Assembly: GCA_021613335.1 (NCBI GenBank)
Contig: JAJTWR010000365.1
Coordinates: 1,576,501 to 1,640,500, forward strand
Direction of reading: 5' to 3'
Length of the DNA stretch: 64,000 nucleotides
Source of the DNA: Whitmania pigra
Lineage: Eukaryota; Annelida; Clitellata; Hirudinida; Haemopidae
In this document: piece after piece, positions 1 through 12,600 of the stretch
Numbering within the stretch: the stretch's first letter is position 1
Layout: the number at the start of each line of letters is the position of its first letter
Translations under genes and position numbers: made by a program
The notes under the pieces: model-generated
What the model saw: the letters and a program-made list of their open reading frames with translations, nothing else
What the model was told of the DNA's origin: nothing
Database searches by the model: none

Positions 1-429
1 TTTTGTATGAGTTGAATGCATTAAATGAAACTGATTCCATATTTATCCCAAAATAAGTGGTTTTAATGTTTTTGTGACCATTTGGAGATTAATTGGCATC
101 AGGAAATTTCATCATGTGGAAAATTAATTATTATCTAAAATATTCCTAGGATTCCAGCTGCCCCTCAGTATGGGTTATTCATAGATTGTCCCATCCATGT
201 TCTTTTCAGGTTGGCATTTAACACAACTTGTTAATTGGCATGTGGCACATGTGAGCTGCAGAAAGAGAATTACTTTACCAGATATTCATCAAGTCATGTC
301 AGTTCCTCTAATTTCTTTTGATCCTTCCCTGTTTTCATGTTGTGTACAATGAAGAGTTAGATTTGAATTTGGAATTTTATATAGCTCATCCTGGTTAAAG
401 AAATTCTTTTAAGGTGTCAGGAATTGAAC

Positions 430-480
430 TTCTAATAGAGCCACAGTTCATCTTGGCCAATGCTTATGGAGGAAATTTGT
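430..480 (-). repeat. tRNA-like relic (second SINE family or pseudo-tRNA)
   Basis: Read on the minus strand, TGGCCAAGATG fits an A box and AGTTCAATTCC a B box, about 25 bp apart. Similar 'ggaattgaactcct' segments occur at about 44800 and 61953. The stems do not pair well, so it is not a functional tRNA. Confidence 0.35.
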
Positions 481-606
481 TTTTGCTGATCATATTAGTG
501 GCTATTAGCCTTTCGACCAGATAAATAAATAAATAAAGTGCAGGAACTTCATCTGGCACACCGCTATCGTGACAATGAAAACATCTGTGTTAGAATGCTT
601 TTGGCT

Positions 607-647
607 TCAAGTTTTGTTCTGGAAACAATTTTTGATGGGAAGTTCTC
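607..647 (-). other. Tentative PARP4 terminal exon
   Basis: The acceptor ccatttctctag is pyrimidine-rich, and 2 + 39 nt then read in phase 1 to a TGA (GELPIKNCFQNKT, stop). The phase fits the preceding 942-1025 exon. It is very short and has no homology support, and an alternative frame stays open longer. The true 3' end may lie elsewhere or beyond the left edge. Confidence 0.25.
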
Positions 648-3600
648 CTAGAGAAATGGATCCAGAAAATGATGGAAAAGAAGATGGAAAATGAACCTAA
701 GAGCAAAACCAAAAACCTTATTTATATTTTACTTTTGATTAGTGATGTTTTTTGCAATAAATTTTACTGAGATGTTTTGATGGTGTGCCACATTTTTAGT
801 CCATAATATAATAAATTGATTCAAAAATTCTTTAATATTTGAACTTTTAAGTGGAACTAAGCAGATCTATTAAAGCTATTATTCAATAAGAAATTAATTT
901 TAAAAATAAATAAACTACACAAACAGAAAAAGCAAATACACCTGAAGCAAAAGTAAATCCACCTGGATCAGAAGCATGAGCACTTGATTCAGATGTAAAT
1001 TCATATGGAGTAGAACGAAATCCAACTGAAGCAGAAGAAAATCTCATTAATAAAATATAAAATATCTATTTATTACCCAATTAAGTTGTTCATTCTCACA
1101 TGCAGGTTGTGGGACTGAAGATTGTTTGGCAAATCCACAACCAAAAATAGATCCTATTGGTAAATCCATGGTTAAACCATTTATTAGTCAATTATTAGAG
1201 TTCCGAACAAGTTGAGGTTTTTTATTGAATTATTTGTGAAAATATTATGGATTGTTTAAAATACATAAATAAATGAATATGCCTATCATGTTTTTATTGA
1301 TTTTAAGTTTGAGATAATTTTGTTTTACTGTGAATAGTAGCAGTTTATAATATTTATTTAAAGATATCTAAACTTGATTTTATGAATCTAACTGGCAAAT
1401 ACTACCAAACAGTCACAAGATGTAACAGCTTAAACTAAGAAATAATATTTACGATTGCGATCGAGCTTTCCAGAAAATAAATATAAAATATTGCAGATAA
1501 GCAATACAAGCAAAATCAAAAAATAAATGTCTACATTTATTATTAACATTCATTAAATATTATAAAATATAATTTAAAGAAAAATGTTCTTTATAAAAAA
1601 GGTATGTTTATGAGACAAAAACAACACAACTTACAACAACAAGCTTTAATTTCCAGTTGCAGTTATATATGATATTATATGATTATTAAGATGATTACAG
1701 GATTGCTCACAAATTTCATGGAGTATAATTATTTTATTATGCAACTTATTATTTAGTATGCAACTTAGTAGTATGCATACTAAAGACACCAAAGTATCAA
1801 AATTTTACCAGGAGTTGAATCAGCCAATGGAGTTTTAGCTGCAAAACTGAACTGAGCATGTTTTTCTTTTGGTTTTGGGGGTCTTTTTGGAAGGGATGAT
1901 AGAGAAGCCCTTAAACCTAAAAGGACAAATGCAAAGGGTCATCTTGACATAAATCCACTAACTTTTATTACTATACGATAACGTCTAAAATGAAGATTAT
2001 TCGATGAATCAGTCAATATTTATTGAATTAATTATTTATAAAGTATTATAGATAAATCTCACGTGAAAGCCCAGGGGTTACCAAATGTAAAGTACGAGTA
2101 AATCCCATTGATAAATCTAAAATATTAAACTATTTATTAATCAATTATTATAGTTATGAAGAAGTTGAGGTTTTTATTATTTATGAAAATATTATGGATT
2201 GTTTAAAATTAATATGCCTATCAAGATTTTATTTACTTTAATTTTAAGATAATTTTGATTTTCTCTGAATAATAAAGTTTATAACATTCATTTGATCATA
2301 CGTAAACTTGATGATTTTATTAATCTAACTGGCCAATCCTACCAAACAGTTACAAGAGGTAACAGTGAACTAAAAAATAATATTTATTATTGCAATCAAC
2401 CTTTCCAGAAAAATAAATATTGCAAATAAGAAATACAAGAAAAAATGCAAAAAATTATTGAGCTGATTATATGATTGCTCACAAATTTCGTGGAGGTATT
2501 GATATTTTTTTTTGAAATGAAACCATAAGCGCATGCATCAGGGGCTCTGCATCCAAAGGGGCAGTGCAGGCTGGGTCATGAGCCCGACACATAACAAATG
2601 TTGCTTTTACTGTCGTTCGAAGGCATGCTATCCTCTGAGCCAACTTGCATGCCAAAAAATGAATGAATGAATATGAATAATATGAACAAGTTGCATACCA
2701 AAGATACCAATGTAACAAAATTTTACCAGGAGTTGAATCTGGCAGTGGAGTTTCAGCTGCAAAACTGAACTCAGCATGTTTTTCTTTTGGTTTTGGGAGT
2801 CTTTTTGGAGGGGGTGGTGGAGGAGCCATTGAAACTAAAAGGACAAATGCAAAGGGTCATCTTGGTATAAATACACCAACTTTTATTATTACACAATAAT
2901 GGCTAAAATGGAGATTATTCGATGAATCAGTAAATATTTTTAAAATTAATTATTTATAAAATATTATAGATAAATCTCACATGAAAGCAGAGGGGATGAA
3001 AATTGTGAAGCACAAGTAAATCCCATTGATAAATATAAAATATTAAACTATTTATTAATCAATTATTAGAGTATTCAAGAATATGAGTTTTTTTGTTGAA
3101 TTATTTGTGAAAATATTATGGATTGTTTAAAATTAATATGCCTATCAAGGTTTTATTGACTTTAATTTTAAGATAATTTTGATTTACTCTGAATAATAAA
3201 GTTTATAATATTCATTTAATCATACGTAAACTTGATGATTTTATTAATCTTAATGGCCAATCCTACCAAACAGTTACAAGAGGTAACAGTGAACTAAAAG
3301 ATAATATTTATGATTGCAATCAACCTTTCCAGAAAAATAAATATTGCAAATAAGTAATACAAGCAAAAATGCAAAAAATTATTAAGCTGATTATCATGCT
3401 ATCCTCTGAGCCAACTTGCATGCCAAATCTTTATTTTTTACTGAATAAGTTGCATACTAAAAATACCAATGTAACAAAATTTTACCAGGAGTTGAATCTG
3501 CCAATGGAGCAAAACTTAAGTCAGCAGCTTCTTCAAAAGCATTTGCTTGTTTTAGTCGTTTTAGAGGGTGTGGTGGAGGAATTATTGAAACTAAAAGGAC

Positions 3601-6600
3601 AAATGCAAAAGGTCATCTTGATATAAATCCATGAATTTTTATTATTACACAATAATGGCTAAAATGGAGATTATTTGATGAATCAGTCAGTGTTTTTTGA
3701 ATTAGTTATTTGTACTGCATTTTTATATTTAAATTGGTCTAAACAATGATGTCATTGAAATAAAGTACTGGATTGAAGGTAAAAACTTTATCTACACATT
3801 AATTTAAACTTAATTTAAACTTTTACATCAATATAATGAAAAGGCAATTAAAAATACACATCAGCTTAAATACAATGTAAATAAAAATGTAGAGGTTTAA
3901 ATGTTAAATTCAAACTTAATGTCTTAAAGAGTTTCACATTCAAAAACTGATGATTATGAAGTATTGTTCTCACCATCACAGAATGTAAAGACATTTGTGA
4001 ATAAAGTGATACGTACTGATACTAATAAATATAGTGATGTGTTGTGATATTAGTGAGTATGCAGACATACCACTCAGACATTAGCAAAATAGCATCATGC
4101 ACTTATAAATTTTGTTTCATTAGGTTATTGCTTATAACTTGAAAACCAGAGCCAATAAAAATTAGTAAGTGTTATTTTCATTTTTAACATCTCAAATTAT
4201 GTAAGAACACTTGTTTTGTGTGTATGTATTTTTTTTGCATCCATTTCATAACTGGGTGATTATGAAGGTACTGTTGTTTTCATGTCCACAAGTTTTTACC
4301 TGCAGAACAATGTTATAGATGGAGGTGGTGCCTGTACAAGCTTAGTAGGAGATTCTAAATGAGCAGATCATTAATGGCTTTTCAACCAATCGAGCATTTT
4401 GTAGGAATTTTTTATAACTCAGAACATTACAATAAAACAAATTTGTCGAATGCAACAATTTTCATTTATAAATAAGGCTATATCTGATAGTATTGATAGT
4501 AAATGATAGTATTATGACTGTATGATTGCTCACAAACTTCATGAAGGCACTGATATTATGAATAAGTTGCATACTAAAGACACCAGTGAAACAAAATTTC
4601 ACCAGAAAACTGTCCAATGGATTCAAATTGTTGTTCCAGTGGAGTTTTAACTGAAAAACGTGAAGCTTCTTCTGCTTTTGCAAGCAGGGGCTCTTCCTGA
4701 TGGGTGGCAAGGGAAAGCATATTGGAATAAACTGAAATAAGTTGGAAAAATTAGGATTCAAAATTCAAATACGTATTATTATAATATTTCCTGTAAGGTT
4801 TAGGATTACAAATTATAACAAATATTTAAAATAAAATAATGTTCGATGGCCAGAGATGGCCAAAGATCTGAATCTTTGAAATAGCATCTGCAAACATCTC
4901 CTTAGAAGCCATTGCAGAAGTACTTTATGAAATTTCGTATCAAAAGCGATCTGACTCAACAACTAAATCTAATGCTTAAGTACAAACTAATACAAAGATA
5001 TTATAAGTATTGACTTTATTCTGTCTGCAATGTTTATGAAAAATCTACTGTAGAAAGTAAAAGTGTTAACTGAATTTTTGTTAGAAATTGACCTGAGTGT
5101 TATTGATGCGGTAGAAAACAAAAAAGCCCGCTTGGCGACCTTGGAGTTCCTCAACATTGAAACTGAGATGACGCAATTAATCCAGACCGGAAAACAATTT
5201 TCATTCAAATTACCCACAGATTCGGAAGACTATTTTAAGCATCGTCACAGGCATAGAGTGGCACCATTACGATTTGATGACAAAGCTGAATCTGAAAGCG
5301 GGAGTTCAAAGAAATTCTGGATCCACTAATAAACTATTTGAAGTCAAACGTGTTGCAGTTTGTAAATCGATGGTGCACAACCTTTTTTGGCCGAGGGCCA
5401 GAAACAGAGTTCGGAGACCATGTAAAATAGATTCCAAATTTCATACCTCATCAAGACGTTGCAAACAATAAAGACACATGTACCGAAGAATAAAGACAAA
5501 GTTGTGAACAATTAGATAGTTAATCTTGACAGCTTTAAGTTAATGACATAACATGACGGCTGAGGGTGCATGTCTGAAGTAAGCTTTGAGACATCAGGCT
5601 GTTTGTAGTTTGCAAAACAATGGAAAATAATCAAACAGCAAAAATGCCGGAGGCTATGGAAGTCCATTGAGTCGAGGTGTATCACAACACACTCTAAGAT
5701 GATTGGTGCGGCATGGCTGTCGCAACATGGAAGTTATCAGTAAATCAGAATTTGAAAAAATAAGGTGGTTCGATTACAAAAGTAATCAATCTGCAGCCTT
5801 AACAAAAATTCATGGTTTTAATAACCCATTGACATTCTGTCACAGTTAAGTAGGAAATATAAATTTAAATGAAACAAAGTAAAAGTCCCTTTAATTGTAT
5901 TGTTTTTATTAATCATAACATGAACATACCATCATCCTTCAAAGCCCTTTGTTCATGATGATATTCACAATAATTCACTAAATCTTCCATAGAATCAGAG
6001 GAGCATAACAAATCTTCTGTTTCACTCGCAATCAAGAATTCACAATCATAAATTTCATCGATGGCACGTTTCTGTTGCTATAGTAGCACAAGAAAATCAT
6101 GTTGTTTCACAATTTGCTTTACTTAACTTTTCTCTTGCTCAACTAGATCTACTTAATGCATGCAAGGATAACTTGACTGAGATTTCAAGCGAATAGTAAG
6201 ATTATTTTGCAAGTAGGTGATTGCAAGCAAAGTATGCTAATTAATAAAATTTCTTAAGGAGATGCATAAAATGTAACACCTAATTTATTAATTAAAAGAT
6301 ATTCCTTAAACCTAAGGTTAACAATCAGCTATTCGATAATTGAAGTCCTACTTCAGCACACATCAACAGTACAACCTGCACTTCATAGAGATCTGAAACA
6401 TGTTTAGGAGATTCAAATGTAGTTTCTTTAAAAGAATTTGAGACAGGAAGGGATATGGATTCCTCAAGCAACGCATAGTCAGAACTTTTTCCACAAGTAT
6501 GAACCTTTCTGTGAGCATCAACTTCCTTTGGAAATTCCATCATAAGACCATGTTTAGCCAACTCTTGTCTTAAATCTGAATATTCATATTCATTTCTTTC

Positions 6601-9600
6601 AAAACAAAATAGATTATTTTCAAAATCATCTTCACCATCATCATCACCTCTTGAACGACTTAATCCAGAGAACTTTTTCCTTCTTAAAACTTCTCGTTGG
6701 CGTTGAGGTCCTATGATTGGACTTATGCCACCACAAAGATTGTCTTGACTTGACTTGACAACAAGATCTTCTGAAATCATAAAACATGTATTTATTTTTC
6801 AAACCTGACTTCAAGCGAACCAATTCGTTTATCTTAAGTCTTAATCCTATGAAATATATGCTATTGACATAATATTAATGAAATATTCTTAAATAAGTAA
6901 TTAATATTGTGCAAGTTGATGAATCTATTTTAAAGGCATGAAGAAGGCAGATAATGAGTGTCTAACATTATTCATTTTTATTCAATTATGTTCTTGTTAT
7001 AATAATAATATTGTAACACAATTATAACATTATTGTAGCAGACAGATTAAACTAGAATTCAAACTTTACAAAAATGGTGATACTTTACAAAGTTCATCAA
7101 TCACCATCCATTGAATCATTCTGACACTGAACTGGACAGCAGAGAGAAAGAGATATAGTCAAGAAATTGAGACTGAAGAGATGGAATATTCATTTCAGTT
7201 AACTGAATAGATGGTGTTATTTATCATCTCAAAGCTAAAGTGACTTTTTGAAAGCATATTATTGTAAGAACAAACTATTAATAATATGAAAGATAATAAA
7301 AAAAAGCTATTAACTGGTAACTCAATTTTATTAATTAATAAATCTAACTTTAGTAATTGAATTTCCAAACCAATTGAATTACTCTTTGAATGTTTCAGCA
7401 GCATTTGTTATTATCATGACATGTTTGATGACATGTAAATGTATTAACCTCTCATATTTTCACTTTATTTATTTATTTATCATATTTTAATGATGTATGT
7501 AATATTGGTCTAATTCTTAATTAGCTAAATATGGTTTGATACTAGATTAATTCTAAATATTTTCACATCATTGCTTACTTTTTGTTTCTGTTTATTTTAA
7601 AGAATTCTATGGAATGGTATTCTGATATACCCTTTGAGATATAAAAGGCATGAGTGAAGAAAAAAATAATTAGCATGACAAATGTCATTAATACCTTGTA
7701 AAATTCAATTCTAATTTGAACATGGAATTTCCCTAAGTAGATAGTGCAATTAGATTAAGATAATTAAAACATAAACTTCAGACCTTTGCCTTCCTCAGCA
7801 GACAGGCACAAGAAGCCTTCAGGGAACCTCATCAAACATTCCCACACTGTTTGAGGAGACTCTTTCAGGTCGACAACAGATTTTGAAAGTGGGTCTTTCA
7901 GAACAAAATTTGTTCCTACTGAAACATTCACAGACAACAAGGTCAAGAGGTCATCGGTTGTCGACGTAGCAGGGCACTCCACGGTAACAACAGAACCATC
8001 GCCACAAACGAGCTTTACCTGGAATAATAACTCCAGCTCAGAATTTCAGAGAATATTTTAATTTATATATTTGAGAATATAGAGAATATTTTAGTTTTGG
8101 AAACATTTGAAAGTAGATTTTGACATTTGATTGCTTAGGGATTTAAAGGTTATGACATATTTTATGCAGTTAGTTTATCTTGGAATAAACAATTGGAAGG
8201 ATTGAGGACCTAATAAGCAACAAAAAGAACAAATAAGCTTAATAAATAAGTTAATAGTTAATTAAAATCCATAAATGATGAAAGTTCAATAGAACGGACC
8301 TTGCAATGGCTAGGCTCCCAACCTAAATATGGGAGAAAATCTACAGAATGTTTTGTCAACAAATCATTAATATTCAATTCTCCTTGAATTTCATCCTGGA
8401 TAAAATAATAATGTAATGATAATAATGAAACAAATACAATGAGAATTTTAGACTCAATGTTACCTGTTTACTATTTGGAAATAAAAATCAGTTAAAAAAA
8501 AGTTACAATCATTAGCAAGCTGATAAAAAGTTTTGGAAATTGAAGGAGAATTTTGAAAAATGAATAAATTTAGAAAATAAAACCAATTTTAATATTTTAT
8601 TTAATATTTTCTGGAAAACCGAATTTTCATGGAAGATTTCAGACCTTAGTTCTCTCTTCTATGGCAACAAAACTGGTGTATTTTGTTACAATGGAGTGTT
8701 GGATGCTCAGATTAATTATGTAATTCTTCTTGAGTCGCTTCATCACCTTCGAATCATTTCATTATTAATATTAATTCAAAATTGCACATATTTTTGTACA
8801 ATTGTAAATCAACTACCCAACATGCTAGGATTGTAACCAATTATTATTCATTTATTAATTATTTATGATAAATTAATTTTAATTTGTAGACATTATGTTA
8901 ATGACTTTTTCTTAAATAATGTGATGAAGTATGTTAGCCTACAGTTTTCTCTAATTATTTTACTTCTTGAGACCATTTGTATTGCTGCGACAAGTGGTCA
9001 TGCCAACAAAATATGGCAAATACAAATGCATGTAGAATTTAAGAAAAGAAAATGTTTAAATTTAGCTTATTTTGTTTTTGTACTTTTGCACTTCATTTAT
9101 GTAGCACCATATGCAAAGCGTATTCTTGAAACCACTTAATAGTGCTCCTTCACAAGGGTGCTTGTGGCAGTGCAGGCTAGGTTTCGAACACGACACATTA
9201 CAACTGTTGCCATTACAGTCGTATGCAGGCACGCAACCCATTCGGGCAGCCTTCACATTGAACATTTTGACCATTGAAAAACTTAAATTTAAATTTTTTT
9301 CTTTTTCTAGACTAATTAAAATATTAATTATTACAATAATTATGTGTATAGGTTGGCCTGTTGCAGGAGTAATAACAACAGTCAAAATGGAGCGCCCTCT
9401 GGTAGGGGCTCATGATCCACGGATAAATTAAATTGCCTTCATATCCTACTCAGGCTCTCAAAAGTCGAATAAATACAAATACAAATTAGCATTCATCACC
9501 ATAATCATTTGCGTGATCATCATCATCATCATCATCACCTCATCTTCCAGTTTGTCCTGAGCCATCATGCCAAACAGCCAGTCTTGTATCACAGCCTTTG

Positions 9601-12600
9601 CAGTCAGTTTGTGAATCATCTGTGAAGATGAAATATCTCAATAATCTGTACAGCTTCATTAACGTAATCTTAATAATTATTCATTTATTATTTCATTTTA
9701 ATTAATAATATAAAGTTATTTGATATTTACGAGTTCAAGCACATCAGTCAAGAGATGGCAGGACAGAGAACCAGATGAAAATTAATGAATATTAATAAAC
9801 ACTGTTTAGCAATACTTAATGTAAAATAATATTCTAAAAATAGCAACAGTTACCATTCCTGTGGTGATGTTCAGTTCAGAAGTTGAGACCACAGTGCTGA
9901 TTTCCTGACCACCAACATTTGCCTTCAAGGTTGCCTGGTAACAAATAATTACAAATAATTATAATTAATTTACAAATAGTTAAAACAAATAATGACACGT
10001 AATTACTTGTCACTGATTGTTATCACAAAGTTGTTCAATTTGCATAAGAAAAGTTTATTAGATACAAATGCTGCAGACTCACTTCTAATTAATGGACAAA
10101 AAATTAATCTATAATTCATAGAAAATATAATTAACATAATTAGTAATTAAATTAATAATCAAGACATTTTACAATTTACCATGGTGCAGTTTGGAACAAA
10201 TCCAAAGATGATTTGTCTCGAACCACTGAAAATGGATGAGATGTGGGAGGGAGCCTGCACAATTCCCTCCTTGTTCCCAAAGTTCTGCCATTCCAAAGAC
10301 ACTTCAGACACACATGGTTGAATGGTTTTTGACACCACATTTTTGACTTTTCCTATTGAAAAGATCAACTTCATCTTTGTTATCTCGATGTCACCTGATG
10401 TCTTAATATAATGAATAGACAGCCTAATGCTTGATATCTTAATACAATGAATAGCAAGTTGATGCATTGCTAATTTTGTGATTTTTAAAAAATTAAAAAA
10501 ATTCAATTTAATTAATAACACTAATTATTATCATCGATAATCAATTAATGACTCACCAGTCCATTTGGATTTGATGTTTACGTCAAAATATTCATGGCTT
10601 CCTCTGCCAACCCTGGCTAGATTTTGAAGGAAGTGATTGTTGGCAGCAGGTCTGCAGTTGTAAGTACAATAATATTATTAATAATAATTACAGCAGTGAT
10701 GATGATAATGATAATAACATCAGCAACAATAATCCATTACCTGTGCCAACTAAACATTCAAACATAAGACAATCAGCAGTTAATAGTCAAAATATATTTC
10801 AAACACTCAACAAAGAAAAAAATAGATTCAAATAAAAAAAAATTACAAACACATTAAAATGCATTATAAACAATAGTGAAGCACCAACAATTTTGTCTAA
10901 ATCTGAAGTTATTATTAGGATGTTAACAAATATTTAAATAATAAAAACTTTAATTTTGTTTAATTTGTCCTTCAATTGCCATTATGAATATAAATATGTG
11001 CAAATCTCTTTCACAAACCCCACTCCAATGCCAAAAAGTCTTGTCTTGGGAAGGAAATCTTTGACATTACGGAAAACATCAAACTCGTCGTCGAGGTAAC
11101 CGTCGGTGATGATGATGATATTGCGAGTTATGGTTGGAGAAGTGAGGATATGGAAGATGTGAAGGAGGTCACTTATTGAACTCCTCCCCATAGATTTGGA
11201 GTTCGTCTGTAATTGGTTACTTAGGTTGTACTTAGGTCATCAATTTATAACTTTTATTATTATATACAGTATACTAATTAATTTCTGAGACATGAGAAAT
11301 GAAAATAAAAATAAAAAAAGGATGAAGAACATTAAAAAAAACTCAAGAATTTAAATATTAATTAAGTAATACGGTAACATTAATGACATGATTAATTATG
11401 TAATAATTTAACAGGAACTACTAAAATCATTTGCTTTAAATTAAGGTATGGTGAAAAGAGATCATGCGTGACTGCAATGACACAAGTTTTTTGAAGCATA
11501 AGATATTGTAATTTAGATTTAAATAAAAAAAAAAAAAAATTGGTGTCATGCTTCCTTGCCTTCAGAAAATTATTTGCATCCTCAACTGCTTCTTCTGACT
11601 TTGGTTTGCACCAGGTAAATAGCTTTGAGAAGTCTATGAAGTTTATACACAATATAATTATAAGCATATACACAACAATGAATAGTTTTATTGCACTTGC
11701 TATCTTACTTAAATATTAAATACTTATTAAATAATGAAAACTAAGAAATATCCAACAACAAATGACAACCTGATCCAAACAGGATGATGTTAAAGAGGCT
11801 CTCATTGGGTAATTCTCTCAAAAATAGGAGGAGTATCTGTCTGGCAGTCACAATTGCTTCAGATTGGTACATTGAATTTGATTGGTCAACTAGGAAAATC
11901 ACTTCTGAATTTCTCAAGGTTGTTGAATCAAATTCAGGATAAAAGGCCAACATGCATGCCTGATTTGAAAAATAATTTAAAATCATTTTAAAATCATCAA
12001 AATTAGTATTTAGCATTAAAATATTTAAAACATATTAAATGTTCCAAATAAGCTTTATTATAATAGATATAATATATATAAAACAAAACCAAAATTATTG
12101 GTAAACAGGAAAATTAAAAACAGCCCACCCTGCTGTCGAGTAGTTGGTGTTGTTCTACCCACATCCTGGGGACGTGAACATTGGTCAATTGCACTAGGAG
12201 TTTGAAACCAGATGCAAGGGCTTGGTTCCTTGCCACCTCTACCACTGCTTTTGTATCTGTTTTCTAACATGTTCAAAATTATTTTATTTACTTATTACAA
12301 AGTTAAGGAATTATAACAATAGATGTATCAAATAATTATTTGTTCAAGTTGGTGATAATATTCATTTATTGGACATAATAGCATTACTCTTTAGATATTT
12401 CAAGTTCATCATTCATTGGTCTTTTGCCACTGTAGTTACTAGTACTTAGAAATCATAATCACCATCACCATCATCATCATCATAATCATACGTGCACCTT
12501 GATTCGGATGTTGTGAGTCGGTGATGAGATGCGTTTTATCTCGAAAGGCATTTCGATGGATACTTGGACATCTGTTTTCAACAAACTTGATGGTTTCACC

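Larger units (their letters stand above)
1100..3720. repeat. Three tandem copies of a ~0.75-0.9 kb intron+exon unit
   Basis: Long stretches recur in order. 'ggattgtttaaaat' with 'tatgcctatca' occurs near 1250, 2195 and 3120. 'ctaccaaacagt' and 'acaagaggtaacagtgaac' (or variants) follow, and 'ctaaaaggacaaatgcaaa' occurs at about 1917, 2834 and 3591. Each unit carries one small PARP4 tail exon on the minus strand. The A-B offset is about 0.92 kb, because of a SINE in B; the B-C offset is about 0.76 kb. A fourth, more diverged copy of the exon region lies at about 4500-4740. Confidence 0.8.

Noticed and set aside
430..480. Functional tRNA gene on the minus strand
   Set aside because: A- and B-box words fit, but acceptor and T stems do not pair and the spacing is short; treated as a relic.
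900..1040. Plus-strand Pro/Glu-rich coding repeat
   Set aside because: It has an in-frame stop and no splice context. The minus strand gives an open phase 1-1 exon with good acceptor and donor.
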